A stretch of 64,000 bases of DNA. Source: Pseudomonas marginalis (lineage in GTDB: Bacteria > Pseudomonadota > Gammaproteobacteria > Pseudomonadales > Pseudomonadaceae). Both the position numbers and the translations under genes were made by a program. The stretch's first letter is position 1, and every line of letters starts with the position of its first letter. Shown here in pieces: positions 42,141-52,700 of the stretch. The notes under the pieces are model-generated. The model had not been told where the DNA came from, did not search any database, and saw nothing but the letters and a program-made list of their open reading frames with translations. Location of the stretch: positions 4,446,001-4,510,000 of the forward strand of contig NZ_JALJWV010000001.1 in assembly GCF_024169655.1 (NCBI RefSeq), in the 5' to 3' direction.

Positions 42141-42854
42141 ATGCGTCGCGCCTTGCTCTTCGCTTTTGCGCTGTTCGCCTTGCCTGCGGTGCAAGCAGCA
42201 GATTTACATCCTTTCTCCGCCAGCTATACCGCCGACTGGAAACAGTTGCCCATGAGCGGCTCGGCCGAGCGCAGCCTGACCCACAATGGCGACGGCACCT
42301 GGACCTTGAATTTCAAGGCGTCCATGATGATCGCCAGCCTCACCGAAACCAGCGTGCTCCACTTCGACAAGGACGCCCTGCAACCGAAGAGCTATACCTT
42401 CGAACGCGGCGGCCTGGGCAAGGCGAAGAAGATCAACCTGGACTTCGACCAGACGGCCAAGAAAGTCACCGGCTTTGAAAACAAAGATCCGGTCAACGTT
42501 GCCCTGCAAAGCGGCATGCTCGACAAGTCGACCTACCAGTTGGCGCTGCAGCGCGATGTCGCGGCTGGCAAGAAGAGCATGAGCTACAACGTGGTTGAAG
42601 GCACCGACGTCGACACCTACGACTTCCGCGTGATCGGCCCGGAAAAGGTCCAGACCAAAGCCGGCTCCATCGACGCGATCAAGGTCGAGCGCGTGCGCGA
42701 TCCGACTCAAAGCAAGCGCATCACCCAGATGTGGTTTGCCAAGGACTGGGGCGGCATCCTGGTTGCTCTGCGTCAGGTGGAAACCGACGGCAAGGAATAC
42801 AACATCATGCTGCAAGACGGTACGGTTGACGGTCAGTCTGTCAAAGGTAGCTGA
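42141..42854 (+). CDS. DUF3108 domain-containing periplasmic protein
   Basis: A 237-residue protein with a signal peptide (MRRALLFAFALFALPAVQAADLHPF). The remainder is beta-rich, with SASYTADWKQLPMSGSAERSL and VVEGTDVDTYDFRVIGPEKVQTKAGSIDAIKVER in segments; the latter is the DUF3108 hallmark. The start is eight bases after purN, so it belongs to the purMN unit. The function is unknown. A terminator follows. Confidence 0.92.
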   Translation: MRRALLFAFALFALPAVQAADLHPFSASYTADWKQLPMSGSAERSLTHNGDGTWTLNFKASMMIASLTETSVLHFDKDALQPKSYTFERGGLGKAKKINLDFDQTAKKVTGFENKDPVNVALQSGMLDKSTYQLALQRDVAAGKKSMSYNVVEGTDVDTYDFRVIGPEKVQTKAGSIDAIKVERVRDPTQSKRITQMWFAKDWGGILVALRQVETDGKEYNIMLQDGTVDGQSVKGS

Positions 42855-43165
42855 TAGCGCCGATGAGTTAAAAAGAGCCTCGCGCAATGCGGGGCTTTTT
42901 TTCGCCCGGGATTTTTTAGGCAAGGCCACTATCGCCATCGCGAACAACGCCAATCCAATGCCAAAGCCTTACGCCAAGATGAAACTTTTGTCATAAAACT
43001 CAGCAGCCTGCGGCGCAATGTCGCAGCTTACGCGGCCTGCGGGATTGTTGCGAATACTGCAAAGAACTGTTGCAGGAAAAATCAGTTTACCTAGCAAGCT
43101 AACAAAACATATAACAAAAGCCTGCGACGACTTGCCGCAGATCAACCAGAGATTGGAGCAAGCAG
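42855..43165 (+). other. 311-bp intergenic region before the 62-aa gene
   Basis: It contains the terminator at 42876-42903, a CTGCG/CGCAG hairpin near 43010-43028, and an A-rich stretch with two AACAAAA motifs (about 43097-43119), about 50 bases before the next start. No coding frame is supported. Confidence 0.5.
42876..42903 (+). terminator. Rho-independent terminator of the purMN-DUF3108 unit
   Basis: AGCCTCGC and GCGGGGCT form an eight-pair stem (one G-T pair) followed by seven to eight Ts. Confidence 0.92.
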
Positions 43166-43354
43166 ATGACTGTAAAAGTAACTGAACGCGACGACGAACA
43201 TATGTCCCACGAAGCATTGGGCCATGGGATTCACATCTGGGATGTACACCAACAAGACCTGCTGGTCGGCATGTTTCATAACGAGAGCGACGCTCATAAT
43301 TATAAGAACGAGCTCGAAAGCCTTGAGATGAAACGCCAGGCACAAAGCGTCTGA
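43166..43354 (+). CDS. Small acidic His-rich protein, unassigned (62 aa)
   Basis: A 62-residue soluble protein, MTVKVTERDDEHMSHEALGH followed by GIHIWDVHQQDLLVGMF and a helical C-terminus HNESDAHNYKNELESLEMKR. It has seven histidines. The middle resembles a short beta-hairpin and the end a helix, as in small Pseudomonas accessory proteins of unknown role. TTGGAG stands eight bases before the ATG, and a terminator follows. Coding is likely from the ribosome binding site and codon use. Confidence 0.75.
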   Translation: MTVKVTERDDEHMSHEALGHGIHIWDVHQQDLLVGMFHNESDAHNYKNELESLEMKRQAQSV

Positions 43355-43404
43355 ATATTCGCAAGACTCAGGCGCCAGGCCTACGCAGCTTGGTTGCCTG
43401 AAAA

Positions 43405-43431
43405 CAAAAACCCGCCTTTGAGCGGGTTTTG
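43405..43431. terminator. Bidirectional terminator
   Basis: CAAAAACCCGC and GCGGGTTTTG flank a short loop between the convergent 62-aa and DUF2058 genes. Confidence 0.9.
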
Positions 43432-43445
43432 TTGGCTCTACAGCC

Positions 43446-43991
43446 TCACCACATCAGATCATCCGGGATCTGGTAGGCGGCGTATGGATCATCCTCATCC
43501 GGCACCTGGCTTTCCGTCAGGATATTGAGCTGGACGATACGCTCCGGCGCACGCTCCTGGATCTTCAGCGCCGCTTCGCGCGGGATCACCTCGTAACTGC
43601 CAGCGTGATGCACGATCGCCAGGGAACCGTTGCTCAGCTTGTTACGCATCAGCGTGTTGACCGACAGGCGCTTGACCTTCTTGTCATCCACGAAGTTGTA
43701 GTAGTCCTCGGTGGTCAGCTTGGGCAGGCGCGAGGTCTCGATCAGTTGCTTGACCTGGGCCGTGCGGGCCTTGGCCTCGGCTTTTTCCTGCTGCTGGCGG
43801 TTCAGCTCCTGGTCGCGCTTGACCTTCTCGGCCATCGCTTCCTGGGCCAGGCGTGCCTGGGTGTCATCGGCCTCGGCCTGGCCCTTGTGGACCAGACGTT
43901 GCTGTTTCTGTTTGTCTTTGCCGACCTGCTTGGCCTGCTTTTGGTTGACCAGACCTGCTTTGAGCAACTGGTCGCGAAGGGAAAGGCTCAT
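43446..43991 (-). CDS. DUF2058 (YaiL-like) protein
   Basis: A 181-residue, highly charged protein beginning MSLSLRDQLLKAGLVNQKQAKQ, with a long Lys/Gln/Glu-rich helical stretch (residues 20-95) and a C-terminal folded part with YNFVDDKKVKRL and GSLAIVHHAGSYEVIP. This is the DUF2058/YaiL family, which is nucleoprotein-like but of unknown role. It lies 25 bp downstream of mazG and is probably co-transcribed. Confidence 0.92.
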   Translation of the reverse strand: MSLSLRDQLLKAGLVNQKQAKQVGKDKQKQQRLVHKGQAEADDTQARLAQEAMAEKVKRDQELNRQQQEKAEAKARTAQVKQLIETSRLPKLTTEDYYNFVDDKKVKRLSVNTLMRNKLSNGSLAIVHHAGSYEVIPREAALKIQERAPERIVQLNILTESQVPDEDDPYAAYQIPDDLMW

Positions 43992-44016
43992 GGTGCTTAC
44001 TCACTTAGGCAACTGC

Positions 44017-44850
44017 TCAACCGCAGCTGGACACATTCTTTTCCTGGCGTTTGGCTTCGCCCCACAGGGCGTCCAACTCTTCGAGGGTGCAATCTTCCAT
44101 GGATTGGCGCGTATCGCGCAATGCCTGTTCGATAAATCGGAAACGTCGCTCGAACTTGGCATTGGCACCGCGCAAGGCAGTTTCCGGGTCGACCTTAAGG
44201 TGCCGGGCCAAGTTGACCGCGGCAAACAGCAGGTCACCGACTTCATCGGCGATGGCCACGGCATCGTTATCGGCCATGGCTTCGAGCACTTCATCCAGCT
44301 CTTCGCGGACGTTATCCACCACCGGCAAAGCAGCGGGCCAGTCGAAACCGACCTGGCTGGCGCGCTTTTGCAATTTGGCGGCACGGGACAGGGACGGTAA
44401 AGCGGTGGGCACATCGTCAAGTAGGGAAAGCTGCTCGGGGGCATCGGACTTTTCCGCACGCTCCTCGGCCTTGATCTGCTCCCAGCGCGCCTTGACCTGC
44501 TCCTCGCTCAGTTGCGGGACATCCAGCGGCGCGTACAGATCGCCGGTGGGGAATACATGGGGATGACGTCGAATCAGCTTGCGGGTGATGCTGTCGATCA
44601 CTCCCGCGAACTCGAAGCGCCCTTCTTCGCGCGCCAGTTGGCTGTAATACACCACTTGAAACAGCAGGTCGCCCAGCTCGCCTTGCAGGTGATCGAAGTC
44701 GCCGCGCTCGATGGCGTCGGCGACTTCGTAGGCCTCTTCCAGGGTGTGCGGGACGATGCTCGCGTAGGTTTGCTTGATGTCCCACGGGCACCCGTACTTC
44801 GGGTCGCGCAGGCGGCTCATCAGGTGCAGCAGGTCTTCAAGTGAATACAT
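44017..44850 (-). CDS. mazG: Nucleoside triphosphate pyrophosphohydrolase MazG
   Basis: A 277-residue all-alpha NTP pyrophosphohydrolase that clears non-canonical or stress nucleotides. The N-terminal domain has the family start RLRDPKYGCPWDIKQTYASIVPHTLEEAYEVADAIE, in pieces, with the E-E-x-x-E...E-x-x-D metal site and ELGDLLFQVVYYSQLA. The C-terminal domain repeats it (REELDEVLEAM, EVGDLLFAAVNLARHL). It is near relA, a common association. Confidence 0.96.
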   Translation of the reverse strand: MYSLEDLLHLMSRLRDPKYGCPWDIKQTYASIVPHTLEEAYEVADAIERGDFDHLQGELGDLLFQVVYYSQLAREEGRFEFAGVIDSITRKLIRRHPHVFPTGDLYAPLDVPQLSEEQVKARWEQIKAEERAEKSDAPEQLSLLDDVPTALPSLSRAAKLQKRASQVGFDWPAALPVVDNVREELDEVLEAMADNDAVAIADEVGDLLFAAVNLARHLKVDPETALRGANAKFERRFRFIEQALRDTRQSMEDCTLEELDALWGEAKRQEKNVSSCG

Positions 44851-44887
44851 CGATCTCTATCCGATCAGTTCAGAACGCCGCCGATCT

Positions 44888-44985
44888 AATGTGGGAGGGG
44901 GCTTGCCCCCGATTGCGGTGGGTCAACCAAGAATCGGGTACCTGACACTCCGCTTTCGGGGCCAAGCCGCCTCCCACCTTTCAGA
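44888..44985. repeat. Bipartite ~100-bp REP-pair element
   Basis: GTGGGAGGGGGCTTGCCCCC at the left and GGCCAAGCCGCCTCCCAC at the right face each other around a ~55-bp spacer between mazG and relA. This is the paired (BIME-like) form of the repeat seen singly elsewhere in the window. Confidence 0.75.
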
Positions 44986-45003
44986 CTGTGTTCATCCAGA
45001 TGT

Positions 45004-47247
45004 TCATGGCGTGCGGTTGCGCCGGGTTTCGATGATGTTCGGCAACTGGGAAATCCGCCCCAGCAACCGCCCCAACGCGTCCAGCCCCGGAATCTCGATG
45101 GTCAGGGACATCAACGCGGTGTTGTCCTCCTTGTTCGAGCGGGTATTGACGGCCAGCACGTTGATCCGCTCATTGAGCAGCACTTGCGACACGTCACGCA
45201 GCAGGCCGGAACGGTCGTAGGCACGGATGATGATGTCCACCGGATAGGTGAGCACCGGCACCGGCCCCCAACTGACCTGGATGATCCGCTCCGGCTCGCG
45301 CCCGCCCAACTGCAGCACCGAGGCGCAGTCCTGGCGGTGAATGCTCACGCCACGGCCCTGGGTGATGTAGCCGACAATGGCGTCGCCCGGCAGCGGCTGG
45401 CAGCAACCGGCAATTTGCGTCATCAGGTTGCCGACGCCCTGGATCTGGATATCGCCACGCTTGCCAGGCTTGTAGCCGGTGGCTTTGCGCGGGATCAACT
45501 CCAGTTGTTCGTTGCCCCGCTCCGGCTCCACCAGTTGCTGGGCCAGGTTGACCAGTTGCGCCAGACGCAGGTCGCCGGCACCGAGGGCGGCGAACATGTC
45601 TTCGGCGATCTTCATGTTGGCTTTTTCGGCCAACTTGTCGAAGTCCACCTGGGGCAGGCCCAGGCGCGCCAGTTCGCGTTCGAGCAGGGTTTTGCCGGCG
45701 GCGACATTCTGATCGCGCGCCTGCAGCTTGAACCAGTGGACGATCTTCGCCCGCGCCCGCGACGTGGTGATGTAACCCAGGTTCGGGTTCAGCCAGTCGC
45801 GGCTCGGCGTGCCGTGCTTGCTGGTGATGATCTCGACCTGTTCGCCGGTCTGCAGGCTGTAGTTGAGCGGCACGATGCGCCCGTTGATCTTGGCGCCCCG
45901 GCAGTTGTGGCCGATTTCGGTGTGGACGCGGTAGGCAAAGTCCAGCGGTGTGGCGCCCTTGGGCAAGTCGATAGCGTGGCCGTCGGGGGTGAAGATGTAG
46001 ACCCGGTCCGGTTCGATATCCACCCGCAGTTGTTCGGCCAGGCCGCCGATGTCGCCGAGTTCTTCGTGCCATTCCAGCACTTGGCGCAGCCAGGAGATTT
46101 TCTCTTCGTACTGGTTGGACCCGGCCTTGACGTCGGTGCCCTTGTAGCGCCAGTGCGCACACACCCCCAACTCCGCCTCTTCGTGCATCGCGTGGGTGCG
46201 GATCTGCACTTCCAACACCTTGCCCTCGGGGCCGATCACCGCAGTGTGCAGCGAGCGATAGCCGTTTTCCTTGGGATTGGCGATGTAGTCGTCGAATTCC
46301 TTGGGGATGTGCCGCCACAGGGTGTGGACGATACCGAGCGCGGTGTAGCAGTCGCGCACTTCCGGCACCAGCACGCGCACGGCGCGCACGTCGTAGATCT
46401 GGCTGAACGCCAGGCCTTTGCGCTGCATTTTGCGCCAGATCGAATAGATGTGCTTGGCGCGGCCGCTGATGTCGGCGTCAACACCGGTGGCCTGCAGCTC
46501 GGCACGCAACTGGCCCATCACGTCGGTGATGAAACGCTCACGGTCGAGCCGGCGCTCATGCAGCAGCGTGGCAATCTGTTTGTATTGGTCGGGTTCGAGG
46601 TAGCGGAAGGACAAGTCCTCCAGCTCCCACTTGATATGGCCGATACCCAGGCGGTGCGCCAGGGGTGCGTAGATGTCGAAGACTTCGCGGGCGACGCGGT
46701 TGCGCTTTTCGTCGTCGGCGGTCTTCACCGCACGAATCGCGCAGGTGCGTTCGGCCAGCTTGATCAAGGCGACGCGCACGTCGTCGACCATCGCCACCAG
46801 CATCTTGCGCAGGTTTTCCACCTGGCCCTGGGTGCCCAGTACCATGGACTGGCGCGGGCTGAGGCTGGCGCTGATGGCGGCCATGCGCAGCACGCCGTCG
46901 ATCAGCTTGGCCACCAGCGTGCCAAAACGCTGGCTGACCAGCGGCAAGGCAATATGCCCTTCCCGCACGCCGCGATAGAGCACGGCGGCGATCAGTGAAT
47001 CCTGGTCCAGCTTGAGATCCGCGAGGATCTCAGCGATTTCCAACCCGGTACGAAAGCTTGAAGTGCCCTCCGCCCACAGGTTCTTGGCCGCATTGTCTTG
47101 CTGTTCAGACTCACGAGCGAACTCGCAGGCTGCTTTCAAGGCTTCACGGTCCAGTGCCGGGTCGACACTGACGGCATGATCCAGCCATGCCTCGAGATTG
47201 ATACTACCGTCGGTGTTGATCGGCTGGTGTGCTCTCACCTGTACCAT
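45004..47247 (-). CDS. relA: GTP pyrophosphokinase RelA
   Basis: A 747-residue (p)ppGpp synthetase of the stringent response. The N-terminal pseudo-hydrolase region has lost the HD motif (FGTLVAKLIDGVLRM). The synthetase domain has GYRSLHTAVIGPEG and VEIQIRT-like VLEVQIRTHAMHEEAE. TGS (VYIFTPDGHAIDLPKGATPLDFAY), the zinc-finger region (CCQPLPGDAIVGYIT) and a C-terminal ACT domain follow. The start MVQVRAHQPINTDG at 47247 gives the usual Pseudomonas length. Confidence 0.98.
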   Translation of the reverse strand: MVQVRAHQPINTDGSINLEAWLDHAVSVDPALDREALKAACEFARESEQQDNAAKNLWAEGTSSFRTGLEIAEILADLKLDQDSLIAAVLYRGVREGHIALPLVSQRFGTLVAKLIDGVLRMAAISASLSPRQSMVLGTQGQVENLRKMLVAMVDDVRVALIKLAERTCAIRAVKTADDEKRNRVAREVFDIYAPLAHRLGIGHIKWELEDLSFRYLEPDQYKQIATLLHERRLDRERFITDVMGQLRAELQATGVDADISGRAKHIYSIWRKMQRKGLAFSQIYDVRAVRVLVPEVRDCYTALGIVHTLWRHIPKEFDDYIANPKENGYRSLHTAVIGPEGKVLEVQIRTHAMHEEAELGVCAHWRYKGTDVKAGSNQYEEKISWLRQVLEWHEELGDIGGLAEQLRVDIEPDRVYIFTPDGHAIDLPKGATPLDFAYRVHTEIGHNCRGAKINGRIVPLNYSLQTGEQVEIITSKHGTPSRDWLNPNLGYITTSRARAKIVHWFKLQARDQNVAAGKTLLERELARLGLPQVDFDKLAEKANMKIAEDMFAALGAGDLRLAQLVNLAQQLVEPERGNEQLELIPRKATGYKPGKRGDIQIQGVGNLMTQIAGCCQPLPGDAIVGYITQGRGVSIHRQDCASVLQLGGREPERIIQVSWGPVPVLTYPVDIIIRAYDRSGLLRDVSQVLLNERINVLAVNTRSNKEDNTALMSLTIEIPGLDALGRLLGRISQLPNIIETRRNRTP

Positions 47248-47381
47248 CTTGCTTACCTTCCCTACGACGCACCTTTGATGCGCCAAAAATCATCGCTGAC
47301 CTGCTTTATCACTAAAGCTCACACACTCCCAGGCAGATCACGGCCCAGGAGAATGCAGGCCAGTCGGATTAAACGGGCATC

Positions 47382-48734
47382 CTAGCCCGCTTCAAATAAC
47401 GCCATCGCCTCGACATGCGCAGTTTGCGGAAACATGTCGAGAATCCCGGCACGTTTTAGCCGGTAGCCCTGCTTGACCAGCTCAACCGTGTCCCGCGCCA
47501 GCGTTGCCGGGTTGCAGGACACGTACACCAGGCGCTTGGCTCCCAGAGTGGCGAGCTTGCGCACAACCTCCAGGGCACCATCGCGGGGTGGGTCCAAGAG
47601 TACCGCAGAAAAGCCCTGTTTGGCCCATTCCGCGTCAGTCAACGACTGGGTTAAATCGGCCTGAAAAAACTGCACATTATGCAAATTATTGCTGATGGCA
47701 TTGAGCCCCGCGCGCTCGACCATGGTCTGTACACCTTCCACCGCCACCACTTCACGCACCTGGCGAGCGAGTGGCAGCGCGAAGTTGCCCAGGCCGCAAA
47801 ACAGGTCCAGCACCCGCTCATCGGCTTGCGGCGCCAGCCATTCGAGGGCCTGGGCGACCATCGCCGCGTTGACCCCGGCGTTGACCTGGACAAAATCGCC
47901 CGGCCGATACGCCAGTTCCAGATCCCACTGTTCCAACCGATAACCGAGGGCCTGGTCAGGCGCGACCGGTTCGGGCTGGCCCTCGCCATGCAGCCACAAC
48001 TGGGCCTCATGGAAGGCGCAAAATTCGTTGAGGATCTGCAGGTCGGCGTCCGACAACGGCGCCATATGCCGCAACAACACGGCGATGGACGACCCGCTGA
48101 ACAGCTCCACATGCCCCAATGCCTGCGGTTTGCTCAAGCGCCGCAGCATGCCGGGCAAGCGCTGCATGATCGGTTGCAAGGCCTGTACCAGCACCGGGCA
48201 ATCGTCGATGGCGACGATGTCCTGGCTGGCCACGGCGCGGAAACCGACTTCCAGTTTCTTGGCCTTGGCATCCCAGCGCACGGCCACACGGGCGCGACGC
48301 CGATAGCCAAACTCCGGCCCGCTCAACGGCGCGGCCCACGCTTGCGGTTCGACCCCCGCCACACGCGACAACTGCTCGGCGAGCATGCGCTGTTTCAGGG
48401 CAAGTTGTTCAGCATGGGGCAGGTGCTGCACGCTGCAACCGCCACAACGGCCGAAGTGCGCGCACGGTGCCGGGCGGCGCAGCTCGCTGGCCTTGAACAC
48501 CCGCTCGGTGCGCGCCTCGACCACTTTGCCGTGGGCGCCCAACACCCGTGCTTCCACCTCTTCGCCGGCCAGCGCACCGTTGACGAACCAGGTGCGGCCT
48601 TCGAAGAACACGATGCCTCGACCGTCATTGGCCAGGCGCTCGATGGTCAGGCGTTGCTTCTTGCCCACCGGAATCTGTGGGGTACGGCTGCCGCCCGTCG
48701 GCTGGAAGCGCAGGCCTCTCTCGTGCTTGGCCAT
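47382..48734 (-). CDS. rlmD: 23S rRNA (uracil-1939-C5)-methyltransferase RlmD
   Basis: A 450-residue SAM-dependent methyltransferase. It has an N-terminal TRAM domain (25-80), iron-sulfur ligands in CAHFGRCGGC (C91, C97, C100) with a fourth Cys near DDCPV, a SAM motif VLDLFCGLGNFALPLA, and the catalytic cysteine in LVYVSCNPATLARD. Its start codon shares one base with the cysM stop (TGATG), showing co-translation. The cysM-rlmD-relA-mazG order is conserved in Pseudomonas. Confidence 0.97.
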   Translation of the reverse strand: MAKHERGLRFQPTGGSRTPQIPVGKKQRLTIERLANDGRGIVFFEGRTWFVNGALAGEEVEARVLGAHGKVVEARTERVFKASELRRPAPCAHFGRCGGCSVQHLPHAEQLALKQRMLAEQLSRVAGVEPQAWAAPLSGPEFGYRRRARVAVRWDAKAKKLEVGFRAVASQDIVAIDDCPVLVQALQPIMQRLPGMLRRLSKPQALGHVELFSGSSIAVLLRHMAPLSDADLQILNEFCAFHEAQLWLHGEGQPEPVAPDQALGYRLEQWDLELAYRPGDFVQVNAGVNAAMVAQALEWLAPQADERVLDLFCGLGNFALPLARQVREVVAVEGVQTMVERAGLNAISNNLHNVQFFQADLTQSLTDAEWAKQGFSAVLLDPPRDGALEVVRKLATLGAKRLVYVSCNPATLARDTVELVKQGYRLKRAGILDMFPQTAHVEAMALFEAG

Positions 48735-49636
48735 CAGTTGGGTTCGTCGAAAATGCCGGTCGACAAGTAACGGTCGCCACGGTCACAGATGATCGCGACG
48801 ATCACTGCGTTTTCCACTTCCTTGGACAATCGCAACATGCCGGCCACGGCGCCGCCGGAGGACACGCCGCAGAAGATGCCTTCTTCACGGGCCAGGCGGC
48901 GCGTGGTGTCTTCGGCTTCACGCTGGGCCATGTCGATGATGCGATCCACACGCGTGGCGTTGTAGATCTTCGGCAAATACTCTTCAGGCCAGCGACGAAT
49001 CCCGGGGATCGACGCGCCTTCCATTGGTTGCAGGCCGACGATCTGGATCGCCGGGTTCTGCTCCTTCAGGTAGCGCGAGTTGCCCATGATGGTGCCGGTG
49101 GTGCCCATGGAGCTGACGAAATGGGTAATCGTGCCCTGGGTCTGGCGCCAGATTTCCGGGCCGGTGGTGGTGTAGTGCGCCTCGGGGTTGTCGCCGTTGG
49201 CGAACTGATCCAGCACCTGGCCACGGCCTTCGGCGGCCATGCGCTCGGCGAGGTCGCGGGCGCCTTCCATGCCTTCTTCCTGGGTGACCAGGACCAATTC
49301 GGCACCGTAGGCGGTCATCGCGGCCTTGCGCTCGGCACTGCCATTGTCGGGCATGATCAGCACCATCTTGTAACCCTTGATCGCCGCAGCCATGGCCAGG
49401 GCGATCCCGGTGTTGCCGGAGGTGGCTTCGATCAGGGTGTCGCCGGGCTTGATCTGCCCGCGCAGCTCGGCGCGGGTGATCATCGACAGCGCCGGACGGT
49501 CCTTCACGGAACCGGCCGGGTTGTTCCCTTCGAGCTTGAGCAACAGGGTATTGCTGGTTTCACCCGCCATGCGTTGCAAGCGGACCAGGGGCGTGTTGCC
49601 GACGCAATCGGCGATTGTAGGGTACTGCAAGGTCAT
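48734..49636 (-). CDS. cysM: Cysteine synthase B CysM
   Basis: A 300-residue PLP-dependent enzyme making cysteine (or S-sulfocysteine) from O-acetylserine. The PLP lysine is K45 in NPAGSVKDRPA; the phosphate/substrate loop is EATSGNTGIALA; SSMGTTGTIMG and GVSSGGAVAG follow. ATG 49636 gives MTLQYPTIADCVGNTPLVRL, the canonical N-terminus. In several other Pseudomonas genomes gacS lies upstream of cysM; here the giant NEL-like gene lies upstream instead. Confidence 0.97.
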   Translation of the reverse strand: MTLQYPTIADCVGNTPLVRLQRMAGETSNTLLLKLEGNNPAGSVKDRPALSMITRAELRGQIKPGDTLIEATSGNTGIALAMAAAIKGYKMVLIMPDNGSAERKAAMTAYGAELVLVTQEEGMEGARDLAERMAAEGRGQVLDQFANGDNPEAHYTTTGPEIWRQTQGTITHFVSSMGTTGTIMGNSRYLKEQNPAIQIVGLQPMEGASIPGIRRWPEEYLPKIYNATRVDRIIDMAQREAEDTTRRLAREEGIFCGVSSGGAVAGMLRLSKEVENAVIVAIICDRGDRYLSTGIFDEPN

Positions 49637-49743
49637 GGCGTATTCGCAATCCAGACTGCGGGGGCGAACATCATACCGGGAAAGCCTGGCGCGCCATATC
49701 ACGCAAAGTGCGGTGCTTATGGCTTAAAGGCATAAGCACGCAA

Positions 49744-52700
49744 TCAGCCGGTCACGAAGCGGGTCCATTCCTCGCGTGTCAGTTGATCAATCAATTGCTC
49801 CTCGTCGCGTGTCCTCATGACTTGAATCTGACGCACCCGCCGCAGATACGCGCCTTCGCTCATCTCCCCGCTTTCGACGCCCTCCTGCGCACGCTCCATT
49901 TCTCGATCGTAACGCCCAAGTTGCGCGTCGAACCGCGCGTGGTATTTACGCATGAGAAATTGCCTCCAGTAGTCCTCTTGCGCGAATAAAGCCGGCCAGT
50001 CGACATCCGCCTCGGCGGCCACGATGAAGCCGTGCGTCGTGGCGATGAAGTCTGCGTTGGGGCCTGGCATTGTCCTGGCCAAACGCTCGTCGAATCCCAG
50101 GGGTAAATCCAGGCTGTGCGCCAACGCGATGCGGCAGGCAAGAATAATGCTGCTCTGCGCCTCCGGCTCTGGAGTGACATGGGAACGCTCCACAATCACA
50201 TCAATGATCCGGAACCGGTGCATCGCTCGAAAATAGTTCAGGAGTGGCGCGGCATCCCCGTCCGCGTCGCGGGCGAGCAGTTCGATCGGTAGGAACTTAA
50301 GCTCCAGCGCGTTGAGTGATAACAGCCAGCCATCCACCCCGCGATTGAGCTCGAAGCGGTGCTGAAACAGGATCACGGCCAGTTGCTCGTTATGGATCGC
50401 ACTCTCGATCAACTGCCACACACGGTACGTCAGATCGTTCCGTAGCGCCCGAAAGCCGGGAGCGACGAGCGGAGGATAGGCAGCGATACGTTCCAGCAGC
50501 GCAAAAAAATCTTCCGCCATCTGGCGTTTCTGCAGTTGTTTCCAGAGTTCTTTATAGCGGGGAACCTCATCGAAAGGCAGCACCACCAACCATCTGTCGG
50601 AGCCCGTGGGGGCCGCTGTGGGCTGGGTGTCCAGGCCAAAATCGATATCCGATTGGCCTGGGACCTCACGGTAGCGGCGTATCACTTGCAAGGAGCCCTG
50701 TGAAAGCGGGTTACCTTGCAAATTCATCGCGCGATAGACGTTCGGGAAAATAAACAAATCGAGGCTGGTCAGGACCGATATTCGATTGTCACGCAAATCA
50801 AAGCGCTCCAGCGATCGCAAGCTGGTGGCGCCAAGGGGCAGGCTTTCAATTTGCGTATTGCGCAGGTTAAGCACACGCAACTTCTTCAACTGATGCAGCT
50901 TCAAGCGTTGCCCCTGCCGCAATGGGTTTACCGATAAATCCAGCTTGACCAGGCTGGTCATGTCCGCGAGCCGCTCCACGTCCCCCAGTCGAAACCTGAG
51001 CTGATTGTTCGAGAGGTTGAGCAGCGATAAATAGCCCAGCTGTGTCAACCCGACGGGAAAGCGCTGCAGATGATTGCCATTGAAAAAAGCCCAGCGCACT
51101 TGCGGGAAACACCTGAGGAAACTCGCGGGAATGGCCTGCAGCCGATTATTTTTCAGGCTCAACACTTCGACATGGCCGAAATAGGCGCCCAGCGTCGGCA
51201 AGTCACTCAATGCCAAGTCATCCAGGACGAGTTCATACGGTATCCCGCGAATGGAGTCTTCTTTAGCCCAGCAACGCCGAATGCGCGCAGCCGCCTCACG
51301 TTGTGCGGACAAGTGCTCGGGCTTCCCCAGCAGGCACCATCGGTCAAGGTTGTCATTCAAGACGGCGCGCTCTTTGAACATGAAGTTGATCGAGGCTTCC
51401 CGCTCCTGAACGGAATCACTCAGGTTATTGAGCAGCTCGAAGGCCTGCTCATCGGTTTTCGTTGGAAACAACTGCCGCAGCCGGGCGACCTGTTCACGGT
51501 CCACCGGTCCCCAATGCTCACCGCCGCTCAGCGGGTAACCCACGCGCCCATCCGCCAGGCGCTGCGGCGGGATGTACCAGGGGCGTCGCTGTGGGTCGAA
51601 CCGGCTGAGCGTGTGTTGCGAACGCTGTTCGATCTCCTGGCGCAGCGCATCGTGGGTGTAGTGCAGGGCGTCACGTTCAATCGACGGTAATGCGTCCAGC
51701 AGCACAGCCAGGAACGCCCCAGGACGCCCCGTCGGTTGCCGCTCACCGTTCGCGAGAAGAATGTAGGCCTGATAATCCACGTCGACCGGTTCCAGTATCC
51801 GTCTGAGCGCAGCGTCGACCGGGCCGATCCTATCGATCAGGCGACCGCGCTCCCACACCTCGACCCGCAGGTGGCTCGGCCATCCGTCGATGTCCGGCAA
51901 TGTATGCAGGATCAGTCTTGAGGTCTCTTCACTTGCTGCAGCCGGCAGATACAATCCCTGCAGCGCCCTGATCTTGCGCGCCGCACTCACCCGCCAACGC
52001 ACGGCCGACATCAGGCTCAAGGGGATGCGGTCGGCCTGCAGGCTGAGGCGCTCCTGCGCGGTGATGTCGCGCACCAGTTCTTCGGCCAGTGCCGCCGTCA
52101 AACTGGGAAAATCGCGCTGCAGCACCTGCGCCAACGGATCGCTCGATGGCGCCTGTTTTGGGCTCAGCGCCTTGAAAAACAGGCGCTCCATGTGGGGCCG
52201 GTCGCGCGCCACCTTGGCCTCGATCAGCGCGACTTGCTCGACACGGCTGCCCCCCGCCTGCCCCACCAACGCCTCGGCGCTTTCGTTGCCGACCTCACCG
52301 AGCACCCTGTCGAAAAAGTCCCGCCCCGCATCCACGCCGCTGCTGACCCGTTGATGAAGCGTGAACCGCTCAAGGGTTTCCAGCACGGCCACCGGCGGGC
52401 GTTCATTGCCTGTATGTATCCGGCGCAGGATGTCCGCTGTCACCCCGCTGATCCGCTGAATCTGCTCGATGGCATCCGCCGGCAACGCGCGGGCAAACGG
52501 GCCAAGACGCTGGAACGCCTTGTGCCCGTCCCACGTCAGCGGGTTTTCCCATTCATGCCGCCAGGCGCCGGCGCCGTTGTGGCTCAACAATGGGGAATAC
52601 GCATCGTTCAGGGACGGGTGTACGATGCGCCATGGCTGCTCCGCCACCTTGAAATAGGCATCGTCCAGCCGCAGGTAGCGCTCCGTCCCCTGACGGTAAA

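Noticed and set aside
45184..46998. 604-codon plus-strand open frame across relA
   Set aside because: Shadow of relA on the opposite strand; it has no ribosome binding site or family pattern.
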